DNA of 64,000 bases from Pochonia chlamydosporia 170 (lineage: Eukaryota > Ascomycota > Sordariomycetes > Hypocreales > Clavicipitaceae): assembly GCF_001653235.2 (NCBI RefSeq), contig NC_035793.1:3596001-3660000 (forward strand), given 5' to 3'. Within the stretch, counting starts at the first letter, position 1; each line of letters opens with the position of its first letter. The notes below the pieces were generated by a model, which was not told where the DNA came from, made no database searches, and worked only from the letters and a program-made list of their open reading frames with translations. The translations under genes and the position numbers were made by a program. This document shows, one piece after another, positions 50,030 to 62,853 of the stretch.

Positions 50030-51256
50030 TCATTGGTCGGTCTTTGGAGCCCGTTTCCCCCGTTGAAACACATACAGAGCCTCATCCTTTCCCGCAAAGC
50101 TAGGCAATGGTAACTGCACCACCTTTGTCCAGTCCCTCTTGTCCCTCGCCATGTATTCATCCATGGTCACGCTTTTAAATCCCGTATACCCATTGCGGTT
50201 CTGTGTTCCCACAACGGCAACTGTATCACCCTCGTAGGCATCTACCAAATTACGTGTGAAGCTGCCCTCTGCGCCGCCGCCCATGCCGCCTCCCACAACT
50301 GGGTACACCAGCAAGAGCACCATGTCTTTGCCTTTGTTGTTCTGCTGCAGCCATTTGACACCGTCTGTGATGTTTGTGTCGTCTATCCACGTTACCCTCC
50401 ATTCGCTCTGCATGTTGTCCACCGCGTGAACGGTCAGCCCGTACCCTCGCAGCATAAATGTCCAGTAGCCGTTTCCTGAGCCGATATCTGCAATGGGCCG
50501 GCCGTCTGCGAGGATCCGCAGGACTTGGAGAGACTCATGAGACGGCGTCACGCAGCCAAAGTGGTGCATCAAGATGGGTAGGACATGGTGACTCATGGAC
50601 TTTCGTTCTGATGATGAGTTCGGCCCGCACCATTCTAGATTTCTGCAGGACCAGGCCCAGAAATCATAGTATGGATTCTGTATGGGTAGCGATTTGCACT
50701 TTGGAATGGTTAATTTTGATAGTAGAATCGGGTGAATGTACTTTTTTCCCGTGATATGGGTGGCGGTTTCGGATCGGAGCGAGCCCTTCTTTGCGTTTGT
50801 GCCAAAGTTCTTGAGGGCGGATGCTGTAGCTGTGGTTGGGCTAAAAATTGATATGTATGCTTCTATATCAGGCTGCGCAGGAGGCTCTCTCTGCATTTCG
50901 TGGTTAGTGACGGCCTCCCTGATGCTCTTCTCGCGAATTTCTATATAGTGTTGTGCTCTAGTGGAAATGAAACTCACAGCAGAGCCATTCTCGGCTCTAT
51001 ACCACGCATGTAACCCGTTGTCACCACCACAATTGACCACATGCTGGACCTCAGCCAGCTTTACCGACGCGATGGCATGGTATGTATAGCTGTCAGGCTC
51101 AGGCAGACCTAGGAGTACGCGGCTTGCCTGGTACAAGTCGTTCTTGGAGAGCAAATTTCGCGTTTGATCTAGTCGAGCTGTGTCTTTGATGATCTCGTCT
51201 GGCTTAAATGCAGGATTGCCCACGCATCGTGCTGGGACTTTTGACGGTCGAGACAT
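50030..51256 (-). CDS. Class I SAM-dependent methyltransferase-like protein
   Basis: A single open frame of 408 residues from ATG 51256. A Rossmann SAM-binding motif is seen at about 255-272 (PIADIGSGNGYWTFMLRGYG), followed by HAVDN, fitting the acidic end of strand 2, and by a later strand (DMVLLLVYPVVGGG). The upstream block YYDFWAWSCRNLEWCG and a second HHFGCVTPSHESL are striking but unassigned. I see no membrane segment or secretion signal. The substrate is unknown, and nothing in the flanks suggests a pathway. The lack of introns is unusual in this window; a 37-nt GT-AG-like stretch near residue 92 is too short to be one and would break the frame. I trust the methyltransferase fold more than any activity. 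Confidence 0.75.
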   Translation of the reverse strand: MSRPSKVPARCVGNPAFKPDEIIKDTARLDQTRNLLSKNDLYQASRVLLGLPEPDSYTYHAIASVKLAEVQHVVNCGGDNGLHAWYRAENGSAVSFISTRAQHYIEIREKSIREAVTNHEMQREPPAQPDIEAYISIFSPTTATASALKNFGTNAKKGSLRSETATHITGKKYIHPILLSKLTIPKCKSLPIQNPYYDFWAWSCRNLEWCGPNSSSERKSMSHHVLPILMHHFGCVTPSHESLQVLRILADGRPIADIGSGNGYWTFMLRGYGLTVHAVDNMQSEWRVTWIDDTNITDGVKWLQQNNKGKDMVLLLVYPVVGGGMGGGAEGSFTRNLVDAYEGDTVAVVGTQNRNGYTGFKSVTMDEYMARDKRDWTKVVQLPLPSFAGKDEALYVFQRGKRAPKTDQ

Positions 51257-54200
51257 GAGCTCGGTCTTCCCTGTGTGGTGGATGTGAATCGCTGGGCTGT
51301 AGTTGATGAGTCGAAGATGACGCCCACCATTCTCGTAGCCTCTCTTGAGGCGACATCATGTGTGCCTTGGTGGGGATGAGGTCGATGGTGGAGGACCCAA
51401 GCATAAGCTCAACACCATACAAGGAGCTCGTCAAGCAATGCCACAGTCTCGCATCAGCCTCGCAGTCGCACCAAATCATTTCTAATGTATAGCTGAGCTT
51501 CCGAATTGAACACATGTGAATTAACAGGACATTTTGTCAGGCCCAAAAGAGTGATCATGAACAACAACAACATTTGAACCATCACCAATAGGGTAGCAGT
51601 GCACATCCCTGACAATACTAAGATGGCGTGGAGCAGCCAGAGCACTGTCTGTCCGACCAAGGTAAGCCCTCCAAACGCCTGCTGCGCTGGGAAGAGTAAA
51701 CGGCCACTCGAGGGCAGAAACAGGTCTGGGATCCAAATGGAACCAGCAAACCGTAATGACGCAACTGTTCTGTATTTCTGCAGGTCAGATACTCGGGGAA
51801 AAGAATCGTGTCACCTCGTAGCCTGATGCGCAAGGGGTCGTGGTTACACGTCGTCGCATGAAGCAATTTTCGGGTGCTACAAATGTGCCAACAATCCTGT
51901 GCCGCAGTCCACAGACCAAATCAGACCACCAGAGACGATCTTCCGATGATGCTCGGCGCAAAGTAAGCAACCAAAAGCGAGATGTCGTGCGCAACTTTGG
52001 GCATGTTCCGCAGAAGGCAATCAGAAGGTGATACTTTTGCAGCCAGCTTGTTTTGACAGTAGAGACATTTCTCTCAAAAATGCTGAGGGCGGCGGAAACT
52101 GTGGACGAACATGTGCACAGGCACCTTGACAAATCTGTCATGCTCTTTGCCCAAGCTCCAACAGTGATGGGATTATGCGAGGTACCACATAATACCAATT
52201 TATTAGACGAGGCGATTCATAGGTGTGCTCCGTACACGGTAGTCTTGGCAGCTGTGAGAAAGCGTCAAGCAACTTTAGAAGTGTGGTGCCTGATAATAAT
52301 AGGGATGCAGCATCTACCAATCTACAGAGCCCACGGTCAAGAGGAAAGCACGGCCTTGTTTTTTTTTTCTTTACCCCCGAATTCCATCGGTGAGATGTTA
52401 TCAAATTGGTTGACTTGTCACTTTTGCCAGGGTCGCCAGGCCTTACAAATCGTCGCCTTGTCCACGGAGCGCACACAGCACCACAGTCGATAGATTCAGA
52501 GATGGGGGTTACCATCAACCTATACAGAGTATTGCAGTTGGAGTCATCAAAAACATTGAAATACTGTCAACACAAACTGCATTCAATGTTGCACATGCAG
52601 GCGATTACTTTTTGAGGTCTTGTTCCTTCCAAAACTCCCATGGGTGTAACTCGTAATGTCGTACGGCAGGAGCCCACCAGCGAAAAGCATCATCTTGGAA
52701 TACGGATAGGAAGGACATCAAATGGAGTTGAGGGACGAGACATATTTCGCTAAAGATACCAGTTGACATGTACCAGACATGGGACCAGTTGGCCTCACAA
52801 TGCGCAACATTGAACTCTGTTGGCACGCTGCCATTTGTTGGAGTGTCTAGCGTTCTTGGCTGTGGCGAGATGCACTCACCCTCCACCTGCGATTGATGGT
52901 GGCATTGTTGTGCAGCAGAAAACCTTACAATCAACTGTCCAACTTGTATGGTGGGCTATTGTGTCTGGGTGATTATATTTTGTCAAGTGCGATTTGGTGC
53001 AAAGGTGAATGTCTAAGAGGTGTGGAGGCTAGCCACTTGAGCAGACATTGAAGAGAGACGGCCAACACTAATGAATGGTACCGCAAATGGACCGCAATAC
53101 CGCGTAACATGTCAAAAATTATACTCCTATATTGTGGTGGAGTGGTTGGTCTTGTATGCATGGGACGTGATCTATCAGTACTCAACGGGGTGTACCTCTT
53201 GACCATTCCAATCATCGGAGAAATTTCTTCAGCTGCCCGTGTGTTCGGCAGGCCGCCGGGACTGGAGATTTCATTTACACCAGACTCTTGCTCTCTCCTT
53301 TCCCCATCGTGGAGCGGGGAAGCAATCAATGGATCACCAGCACAGAGCCAGTTCATCTTTAGTTGCATTAGCCTATGGCGAGTATATTGGTATGGGCTCA
53401 ATATAGAGCCGCCATCAAAGAAGTGATCGTGCAGCTGGCAAATGCTGAAAGGCGGCTGAGATCGGCATGCAAATAGAAAAGGCCCCATGCAGATAGACGC
53501 CTTGGTGAACGTGGGATGTATTCTTGCAGCGTCACAGAGAGAGGTGATCGCTCTCACAGGCCCCAGCCATCACCAACCCAAGACCGCATTGAGCCAAAGC
53601 CTCCAGGTTCGCGAATTTGAACCAAACTCGTAGTTGACATTGCTTCATGTAGCCACCAGCAGTGGCCTGTGGCCTCCCTTGCTCAACATTGAGGTGGACA
53701 GGGAAGCCCGCCCAGACTGGAACCAGTGACTGGGCACTGGGAGCTAGCCATGCAGCTAGGGAAGTAAAATCCTGTCTGCATGGTGCATTTCCCGCTTCCA
53801 GGGATCAGGGGCGGCACAGATTGCTGGAATTTGCGCCAGCCTTTTTGACATGGATGAACTTGAATCGATTGAGGCGGCCAGCTTGGCTGAAAAGTCGCTG
53901 TAAGGAGCGACACATTGGCTGCAATGTTCATTGATCTGCTGGAAACAATCATGATTGATCAACAGCTAGCGTTTGGGGTTCCAGTAAGAACAGCACCCTA
54001 AATGTCAAAAGCCACTTGACCGAAGAGTAGCAAACTCCAAATCAAACGTTTGAACTCTCAGATCGTCTGGTGGCCATCCATCTGCCAAGGCGTTCGCCTC
54101 AACAGTGCGGCTCCGCGGCCGGGCCCAACGTTGAAACACCGAATCGTTGTCGATTTTATCTTGAGAACTACCTGGGTTTAGAAATTGATCCATAGATAAT

Positions 54201-55460
54201 TAAATAACCACATGCATTCTTTCTCGAATCTGGGTCATTGGACCAGATCCCAATCACGACTCGGAATATTTCTTCTCTCAATTCACTTCTTCTCTCCCTC
54301 TCAATACATGCCTGGTGTTCACGGTGGCACACCTTGTTGCTGCAGAGGAACAACTAGTCTGGCGCTATTTAACCCAATCTGGATGGCTTCCATCCATCCA
54401 TCCATCCATCCATCGGACTTGTGTCTAGGCCAGTTTGACTACCGGACCAGCAAACCACAAACAACCAGCCAGCCACCGGCCACCAGACATCATCCCTCTT
54501 GGACCCTGTCTCTATCCCGACACTGTGACTCTCTGGTCCAAGTCCAATATTGACCGGCTCAGCGCCCGCGCTTTCCTTTGCCCGGATTCCAGTCTGGTAT
54601 TGTCACATCTTCAACGCGAGACGAGACGGACGGCTTGGACCCCAGCTAGATCTTGCTTCACCTGCAATCTCTTCATCCCAACGGCATCGATATCTTCTCG
54701 GTTGCGGATTTCTTGTGCCTCCTTCTCTTTCCAACCTGCACGACCCTTCGCTCCTGCCAACCCTGGTACTCTGAGATCGCTCAACATACCCTCCATTACC
54801 AAGGATCCAGGACCCAGCCCAGGACCCAAGCAAGCAGCCTTGTGTCTCCTCAACCAAGCGACTTCATATTGCATCATACTTTACGCTCTCGAACCCTTTT
54901 CGCAACCCTGGTCCACTGATTTCTTCGCTCTGTTCCCTGACTCTATCTGCTCGTCACACAAACATTGACTGCTCGTGGCATCCCGATTTCGACTCGGCGA
55001 AAAAATCGCATTGCCGTGCGAGAACAATCCATTGGCGTCGATGCTGTTGGTCATTTCTTGACTGCTTTGGACACCCAATTTGTTCGTCATTGCCTCGAAG
55101 ATCCGACTTGGTCGCTGCACGTTAACCTCTGTGCTTTGGGTATCAGCGTGCATCTTGTCGGGTCCAAGTTCTTCCCCAGCTGCTTGCTTCCGTGTTACAA
55201 GTACGTTTATAAGGTCAAGTAATCGACAACTCGACGCAACGATCTCCACGACATCCGGCCAAGCAAAGACTGCGACTTACCTCAGCCCTGGAATACCCAA
55301 GGATTACTTCCCTGAAATCGTAACTTGAACTCGAACTGAATTCATAAACGGAAATTCTGCTAGTTCTGCAATTGACTCGGCCGATCTTTGCACACAACGT
55401 ACTGTGTGACAGTATAGAGACGCAGCTACGTCGTCCTTACCTCCGTCCTAATGCCCAACC
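51257..55460. other. 4.2 kb intergenic region with the leader of the LaeA-like gene
   Basis: From about 54200 to 55450 the plus strand is pyrimidine-rich and forms a long promoter/leader for the methyltransferase at 55461; several short upstream frames occur in it. A CATC repeat lies at 54391-54414. At 52198-51521 the minus strand has two or three protein-like frames (for example RHLSIVRDVHCYPIGDGSNV near 51600) in different frames, which might be a dead gene. A T9 run lies near 52360. Otherwise nothing is recognised. Confidence 0.45.
54391..54414. repeat. CATC tetranucleotide repeat
   Basis: Six perfect CATC units in the leader region of the LaeA-like gene. A shorter ATCC run is at 4703-4720. 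Confidence 0.85.
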
Positions 55461-57291
55461 ATGGACCAACATCACCATTCCCAGCACGAGCAAAACAGCT
55501 CCCTTCCGGAAGAGCGATTTAAAGGGAGTCATCCTCATCTTGAAGATGCTCCCTCTCCACTAGGTGCTTCTTCAATATCAGGACAAGAACACCCCCAACA
55601 ACATTCTCGGGAGGATGAAGCCCAACTTCATCAGCAATCATTGACAGGACAGTCATCTGACAATCCTACGATTGCCAAATCCAATGAATTTTGCGTCAGC
55701 GAGGGTCAAGGTAATGCTGGAAAGAACTTTTCCACTCCAGATGCCGTAACCACCCCAGAAATCATCACCGATGGTGGCGGTCAACACAAACAGGCAGATT
55801 CGAGACATGCGTCGTCAACTACACAATTGGCCGTTGACAAAACATCGCCTATTATCAATACTACCCAAGGGCCTGACCTGGTCCAAACACCCCTCGTTGT
55901 ACCGTCAACCTCGGCACTAGAGCCGAACATGGCGAAATCGAATTCCGCTCAACAAGAGTCTTCTTCAAAGGACGGACCCGAGCCGCGGACCGAACATATT
56001 GGCGAGGTGTGTTATTCGGAGGGACAGACCGTATCTCCATCACACGGCCACGACAGGCCAGACTCAATACTCTCTTCACCCCTGACACATCCAAATGGAG
56101 TCTCAATATTTCCTCATTTGTCGACCACAGAACAGGATGCGCTTGCTCAAGAGGCTTATACACAGGCGGAAGAATCCATCATTGCGGACAGTTTCACCGG
56201 CAGCGACGTACGCGATGGGGAGACTGATGGAGGTTACGATAGCGAAGGTTTCAGTTCAGCAAGCACCTCCGCGGAGTCTTCAGTGCGAGACTATATGTAC
56301 GAAAACGGGCGGCGTTATCACCGATTCAGAGAAGGCACGTACAATTTTCCCAACGACGATGTTGAACAAGAACGAGAAGACATGAAACATGCAATGGTCA
56401 AGTTGCTATGTAGCCAGAAGTTACATTTTGCTCCAATCGGGAACAACCCACAGGAGGTGCTGGATCTTGGCACTGGTACAGGCATCTGGGCCATAGAGAG
56501 TAAGTTGCCCGGCTCCGAAGGCGGAACAGATGCTAACCTATCTGCCTTTGTTTTGTCGTAGTGGGCGACCAGTTCCCGAGTGCACACATTCTCGGCATCG
56601 ATCTTTCACCCATTCAACCAGATTGGCTCCCACCAAATGTCCGATTTATGGTTGACGATATGGAATCGCCATGGTTGCACCCCAGAAACCACTTCGATTA
56701 CATACACTCTCGTCACACAGTCATGGCAGTCAAACAGTGGGACCGGTTATATAGGAGAGCCTTCGAGTGAGTTGCACTTCACCCCGAATTGTGGGAAAGT
56801 ACACTGACCAGCGTCATAGGCATACGAAACCTGGTGGGTGGATGGAAATGCAGGAAATCCATCACCGGCCTCGCAGCGCCAACTTGGAGGGTGTTATATC
56901 CCCTGACCACCCGGTGGCTAAATTTTGGAGATTGGTCACCGAAGGCCTGGCAGCTCTCGGCGTTGACCTAGACATATCTTCGGGCGGTGTTCTAGCTGGG
57001 AGGATGCAAGAGGCCGGCTTCACGAACGTGACGGAGCGAGTTTTTCACGTTCCCATCGGCACGTGGCCAAAGAACAAGGTTCTCAAGACGGTGGGTTTGT
57101 ACTGGCGTACTATTCTTCTTGATGGCTTGCAGGCCATAGCTCTGGGGCCACTTACGCGAGGGTTGCATTGGAGTCGAGAAGAGGTGGAATTATTCCTTAT
57201 GGACGTAAGGCGAGCGTATCATGACAATGCTGCGCTCATGTACATGCCGCTACACGTCATTTACGCACAGAAGCCAACGACTTCTTACTAA
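55461..57291 (+). CDS. LaeA-like SAM-dependent methyltransferase
   Basis: Exons 55461-56499, 56562-56766 and 56820-57291 (introns 62 and 53 bp) give 571 residues. The first 290 are disordered, Gln/Ser/Thr-rich (MDQHHHSQHEQNSS). The catalytic part starts at YMYENGRRYHRFREGTYNFP, a block typical of the LaeA-like group, then motif I VLDLGTGTGIWAIE (residues 333-346), the split GDQFPSAHILGIDLSPIQP, FMVDDMESPW, FDYIHSRHTV, and KPGGWMEMQEI. Members of this group are widespread in filamentous fungi. LaeA itself controls secondary metabolism, but most paralogues are uncharacterised, and the long N-terminus argues against this being LaeA. It lies 3.5 kb from the O-methyltransferase, so a link to that cluster is possible but unproven. 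All SAM motifs look intact. Confidence 0.88.
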
Positions 57292-60200
57292 AAGACAGCA
57301 TCTCCCGTCCGATGTGACATCTCGAAGCGATTGGCTAAGAGATTTCGGGGCTCTTCCCCCATTCACTCATGTTTCTCATTGTCACCGTGTCATGAGTTGA
57401 TTTCCAAAATTACTACGTTCTGATGGCGTCTAGGTTCTTGTAGGCTGATGGTCCAGGATGGGCGGGCTTCATAAAGATTTGTTTCAATACCATGATGGTG
57501 GATATTTGGGTTCCATTGAACCAGCAAAACATTGGCGAATTTTGCTTCAGAGTATATCGAAGTTAGTACGAATGGAAAACTCTCATGAGATGTTTAGCTG
57601 GGGACAAGGCTTCCTGTCAAAGAGATATGGATGAACTGTCACCTTTTGTAGATCAGTTGACTGAGCCGTTTTGATAAATCAGAATGTTGCCATTTGTGGC
57701 CATTGCTTTGTAGTGACGTAATGCTCAGCACCATAAAAGGATCAATCAGATCGCAATGCCGAGCTTCCGTAAGGATGCGCACGCAGCACACGGCGAGTCT
57801 CCCTGCGATGTGAATCCTGACACAATTCATGACAAAGTATTTGGAGGTGATGCATTCTCCTTTGGATATGGCCACTCATAGCAAACCCTGTTTACTGCAT
57901 GTTGGGCCATTGCAACCATTGGAGGGTTGCATGTCCGTCTTGGTTGGTTGCTGTCTGGTTCGCTTTGCAAAGTTCTCTTTTCGTCCTGGAATTGCTTTTC
58001 CTAATAAGTCCATGGGTGACAGCACATGGAAGACATGGGGTATTCCAGTCATGATGCAAATGAGCTCTTGCAGATCACTGCGTTTGGTCTCCCTTGCAGA
58101 TGCCAAAATGGGACAAGCTTGGCACCAAAAGTTACGGCAAATTCCTGGTGCAACACCATGGGCCTGTCCTGGGTGCCGGCTGGGGCACTGTCTCTGGATT
58201 TGGGTTTGATTCCTTCCGTTTTGTTGGCAAATTTGCCAATCTTGAACCCTTTCTGAATTTGGGTTGCGGCATTTGCAATGCTACCTTCAAGAGACACCAA
58301 TCGACACCGTGCCCAGCCTGTGTGTTGGGCATAGGCCCGGTAACATGTCTGGCAGCCAGCAGGATTCTTCCCTGGGATTGTCTCTTGTGGCCGCCTTTTT
58401 TGGGATGATACGCCTTATCGATATGGTCGAGGCGACCGAACAAACCAGACACCCAATGCTTCAAAAAGCACACGGCCCGGAAGAATAACTGGGATGACTG
58501 GAAACACGAAATCGCCTGTTGTTCGACGAGTGCACATACATATGACCTATCATTGCGTCAACTTGCATTGATGAGAGCAAAAGATGTGGTCCCAATTTCA
58601 ATCCTGGACGCCGCCAAATTCGCTGGGATGCGGGCCGTGCCATTGCTGGATCTGTTTTCTCGTAATATATCCGTTGTTGTTTCAGACATGGAAGACATTC
58701 TAAAAAGGAAACGTGGGAGCGAAATTGAACCGCAGCAAATATATTATGCTGGAGTGAAGGGTCTGGTGGCACTTGCGTTGGCTATTCCGGCCGATTTGTT
58801 CATGTCTGGTGTCTGGTCTGCGACAAGCACGATTTGAGGCGGCTTTAGGTGGCGGCGGGCGTCGACATGACGCCTTTCAGTGCTGGGGTTCTGCCATGTC
58901 ACCAGCGATTCCCAAGCAACGGTGAAGAAAACACAGACCAAGTACGGAGTACTCCGTATGTATGTAGTTTGTAGTGTATGATTTTGGAGTAAAGGGTCTC
59001 CTAGTCTGTTGAAGAGGCGCTCTACCCAGGCTAGGTATGCAGTAATAAATAGTATCCGGCGATGTGGCCCGACTGGGTGTTTGATCATGACCAGCCACAG
59101 ATTCAACAAGCAGTTCCACCAGACGGCTCCAAAACCACCAGACATGCACCAGACCTGACCAGTTGACATTAACCATGGTCACCGGATGAGCCCGCTTGGC
59201 CCTGCAACCTGGTAACATCAAGGCACCAGATGTTCTTCTGGGCGGTACGCCCCCTCTTTTAGCGTCAACGTATCACTAGGATCCAAGCTAGCGGCGCCGG
59301 CTGGTGTCTTCTAGCTTGAGCTTCACCGGACAGTCCCAACACACCAACTACATATGTACCTACCTCGGTAGGTAGGGGGTCATAGTGGTCTCTGGTGTGC
59401 TCGGCTTGGTCAAGTCTGGCTGATTCCATGTTCGTTTAAAGATGATGAGCGATTGGGTTCAAGTGCTGCACGCCCCTGAACAATAAATTTACCGGCTATT
59501 GTTTATCGTGCTCTTTGTGAGCATGTATCTGGTGGGTGTTAGGATGCCAGGCTGGAGAACTCGCTGCTTGGCACTTCGTTGAGACCGTTTCGCGGGCAGC
59601 AGGGCCATCCCCATCCTCGTGGTCCGGTGGTCCCTGTGAAGTAGCAAAGCTATTAATTCTGGTGCATCCCTTTTCATCCATAGCTAACCTGCCTTGCTGT
59701 GTGGTGTACTCTTGACTCACGGTTTGATCAATTGACGACGGCTGTTGCACTGAGCACAGTCGAATACGTTCGTGATTGCAATCCGGCGATGAAATTACCT
59801 GCAAAGACTTGACAGCATCGAAACGTTGAACAGTCTGCCAATTGACTTACTTCAGTCAATACCAAACGACTTGCACTGCTGGCCACCTGATTTCGCTGAG
59901 GGACAGGAGGGAAGGCAACATTGAACTGGCACAGCGTCACTCTTGCCCATTTGTTCAAAATTGTCAATTGGAATTGACAGCAGGAAGGCGCAAGCAAGAC
60001 CCATTGCGCGGGACAAACAATCGCACCAAACAGCAACCTACTTGACAACTTTGGAAGGTAAGTAACCTCAGCTATTTGATCTCCAGTCATCCGTTGCACA
60101 TCAAAATTGGCCCATCATGCCGCTATATTCCCGCCCTCAAACCCCAGTGCCGCTTTCCTGCCTTTCTCATGCCACCAGACAACGTTCTGTGACCTTGGTC

Positions 60201-60785
60201 TTTGTCGGCTCGCTTCACCGTTCGGGCGAATCCACGTGGGAGAACCATCTCGCCGGGTCGCACCACCTCCAGTCCACTCTCTTTCGCCGCATTCTGTGCT
60301 ACGATGGTGACCAACAAGGGGTCATTTCTCGACCCGACAGCCTGGTTCGGCCCCAAAGATTCTCGTTCGGTCAGACCCAACGTCAGCCGAATTCTCAAAT
60401 CTGGATTGGGCCGCACTGAAGCTGGCCGCGGACAGACAAGTGACTCAAGCTGGCAACGCAACAGCACCAATTTGTGCTTTGCAACGCCTTTTGTGCGGTT
60501 TCCAATCCAGTGCCGATGTTTTGTAGCACCAAACAAGTTTTTTGATCAACTACAGGTGTTGCGTGAGTCGTGCCGCAGGTCCACGGACCGTTATGCATAT
60601 GTGGCTGCGGAATATGTCTGCTTGTGGTGATGTTTGCGCTGCTGTTTATACACGCGACTTCTCCGACTCGTCAATTTCCCCTTTGAGACAAGAATTTATA
60701 ATAACATTCATTTTGGTGTATTGCTAGATTTATCTACATTTATTCCGCATGGTTGCGTTATTGTAACTCGACATATATATACACC
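57292..60785. other. 3.5 kb intergenic region
   Basis: No supported gene. A perfect palindrome TACGGAGTACTCCGTA sits at 58943-58958, and a CTACCTCGGTAGGTAG-type inverted repeat near 59360-59375. Short frames of about 100-140 codons (58744-59169 minus, 60123-60536 minus, 60202-60630 plus) show no motif. The last part (60630-60785) is the promoter of the O-methyltransferase. Confidence 0.45.
58942..58959. repeat. GTACGGAGTACTCCGTAT palindrome
   Basis: Perfect 16-bp inverted repeat (58943-58958) with no spacer. Half-sites recur at 2449-2457, 2461-2472, 2731-2740, 15247-15258, 26951-26960, 41127-41136, 42142-42150 and 62551-62558, almost all in non-coding DNA. Confidence 0.8.
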
Positions 60786-62560
60786 ATGGCAAAGTTCAAG
60801 GTGCCAACTTGGTTGCAGTCCAGTCAGGCAGGTACAAACACGACGGCCGACGCGGAGAAGGAAAAGAAGAAGCAAAACAGACGCTCATTTAGCGGTTTTG
60901 CCCATCATACCCGGGCAAAACAAGAAATGCCAACGATACAAAAACCCGCGGCTATTCCCGAAGACCCGAAGACTGAAGCCAAGGCAGAAGCATCTCGACT
61001 CATAGCTTTGGCAAAAAAGATTACTGCAGAAGCTGAAAAACTGGAAGAATATTTAAAAGAAAACGATTTGCCGCAGCCTGGGTTTGGTGTCGATGCCCCG
61101 GGTGACTTTCCAAATCTGCCATCCGAAATACAAAAGAGCCGTCAAGAAATTGTGTACGCGACGCATGAACTGGGGAATCTTGTTAGAGGACCACGAGAGA
61201 GTGTACGATGGGGCGTTTGGAGTGTAGGTCATGTCGAACCTGGTCCCTCTGATTCGAACGTGTCACGTTGGCTAATTGATTCCTAGTTTCTGGACACCCT
61301 CTCTCTTCAGATCATCAACAACTATGGCATAGGTAAGCCTTGCGATGGAGAACAACCGGCGTTGTTCCTAGGAACTAACCTCTCTCAGCTCAACTCGTGC
61401 CGCTTGACAAGCCCATTTCACTTTCAGAACTCGAGACCAAGACCAGCCTAGATTCCACAAACTTGGCGCGAATCCTCCGGCATGCCATGACAAACTGCAT
61501 ATTCTGTGAGCCCCAGCCAGGGCTGATTGCCCATACCGCGGCATCACGCAAGTTGGCTGAGGATCATGCACTACAAGACTGGGTGGGATTTAATTCCGAG
61601 GATATCTTCCCCTCCGCTGCAAACGTTCTCAAGTCTCTCAAAGAGCATCCCGCAGCCACATCTCTCACGACCACTGGATTCAACTTTGCCTTTGACACTG
61701 TGGATAAGGAGCCAATGTTTGTAACATTTGGCAAAGATCCAGTACGCGCAAAGCGCATGGGGGGTGCAATGGCAAGTTTGACGGGAGGTGAGGGATATGA
61801 AGTCAGCCACTTTGTCGATAATTACGATTTCTCCCAGGAAGATGAGCGAGGAGGTACCTTTGTCGACATCGGAGGCAGCCATGGATTTGTGTCTGTGGAC
61901 CTGGCCAAGAAGTGGAAAAACATGAAGTTTATTGTTCAAGATCTGCCAAAGACAGTCGGCAGCGCGCCGTCGCCAATCTCTGAGGACGAATCGGTTGCGT
62001 CTCGAGTTCAACTTGAGGCGCACGACTTTTTCAAAGAGCAGCCGGTAAAGGATGCCGATGGTATGTTGGACGCTTTCTGAACCTATCAAACTCCCAAGAC
62101 TAATCCCAACGTAGTGTACTACTTCCGATGGATCATACATAATTACTCAACCCCCTATGCTGTCAAACTCCTCAAGAATCTCGTACCGGCCCTCAAGCCC
62201 GGAGCACGCATCGTCATCAACGACCACTGTTTGCGAGAGGCCGGCTCAGAAAACCCCTGGGACGAGAAACTCATGCGAAGCATGGACATGATTATGTTGA
62301 CCTTGCTGAATGCCCAAGAACGTGAGGAACAAGAGTTCAAAGCATTGTTCAAGGCTGCCGATGAACGCTTCTCTTTCAAGGTAAGTTGTGCTTGATAACC
62401 GGTCATTTCAACAGTCGAATGCCATGTACTCACTTATTGATAGGGTGTCACACGTACTCCAGGTTGCAGAATGAGCGTCATCGAAGCCGTTTGGGAGCCA
62501 GAACAGGTTACAGTCAATGGAACGTCTGCACAAGCCGGCCCAGCTGAAGGTACGGAGTGA
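60786..62560 (+). CDS. O-methyltransferase (plant COMT-like, fungal secondary metabolism type)
   Basis: Five exons: 60786-61223, 61287-61332, 61389-62060, 62115-62380 and 62444-62560, giving 512 residues; all four introns are 54-63 bp with in-frame joins. The start has a strong context (ACACCATGGC). The N-terminal 70 residues are basic and probably extra; from about 75 a helical dimerisation part follows (SRLIALAKKITAEAEKLEEYL), then a winged-helix region (LSELETKTSLDSTNLARILRHAM). Motif I is VDIGGSHGF (from residue 320), then FIVQDLP, and the catalytic-base region FRWIIHNYS with His394. It probably O-methylates a phenolic or polyketide hydroxyl using SAM. The PKS 735 bp away on the opposite strand is the likely partner (inference). 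The last codons overlap a TACGGAGT motif at 62551-62558. Confidence 0.92.
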
Positions 62561-62853
62561 TCTTGGTCGCTTAGTATAGCTTTGGCGACAATAAAAGGAT
62601 GAAGTGTAATAAGTACATTGTGTTATTTGTACGGGTCAATCTCAACTATAACTGTAATGGAAGCCATGTTACTTTGAGATAGTATAGCAAAATAAAGATG
62701 GATGCTCATTTAAGTTCAAACGCTATGGCATGATATCCCCAGGCTTTGATGGGTAAGTACCACAAAAACTTTTATGTATGTTGTTGATATAGGCTTGATA
62801 ATTAAAAATATCACGTCATCTTTCATCAATCGGATCCAGCAGATTCGGAACCA

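Noticed and set aside
61397..61420. GTG at 61397 as the start of the O-methyltransferase
   Set aside because: Upstream exons 60786-61223 and 61287-61332 join in frame and supply a strong ATG and the dimerisation helices.
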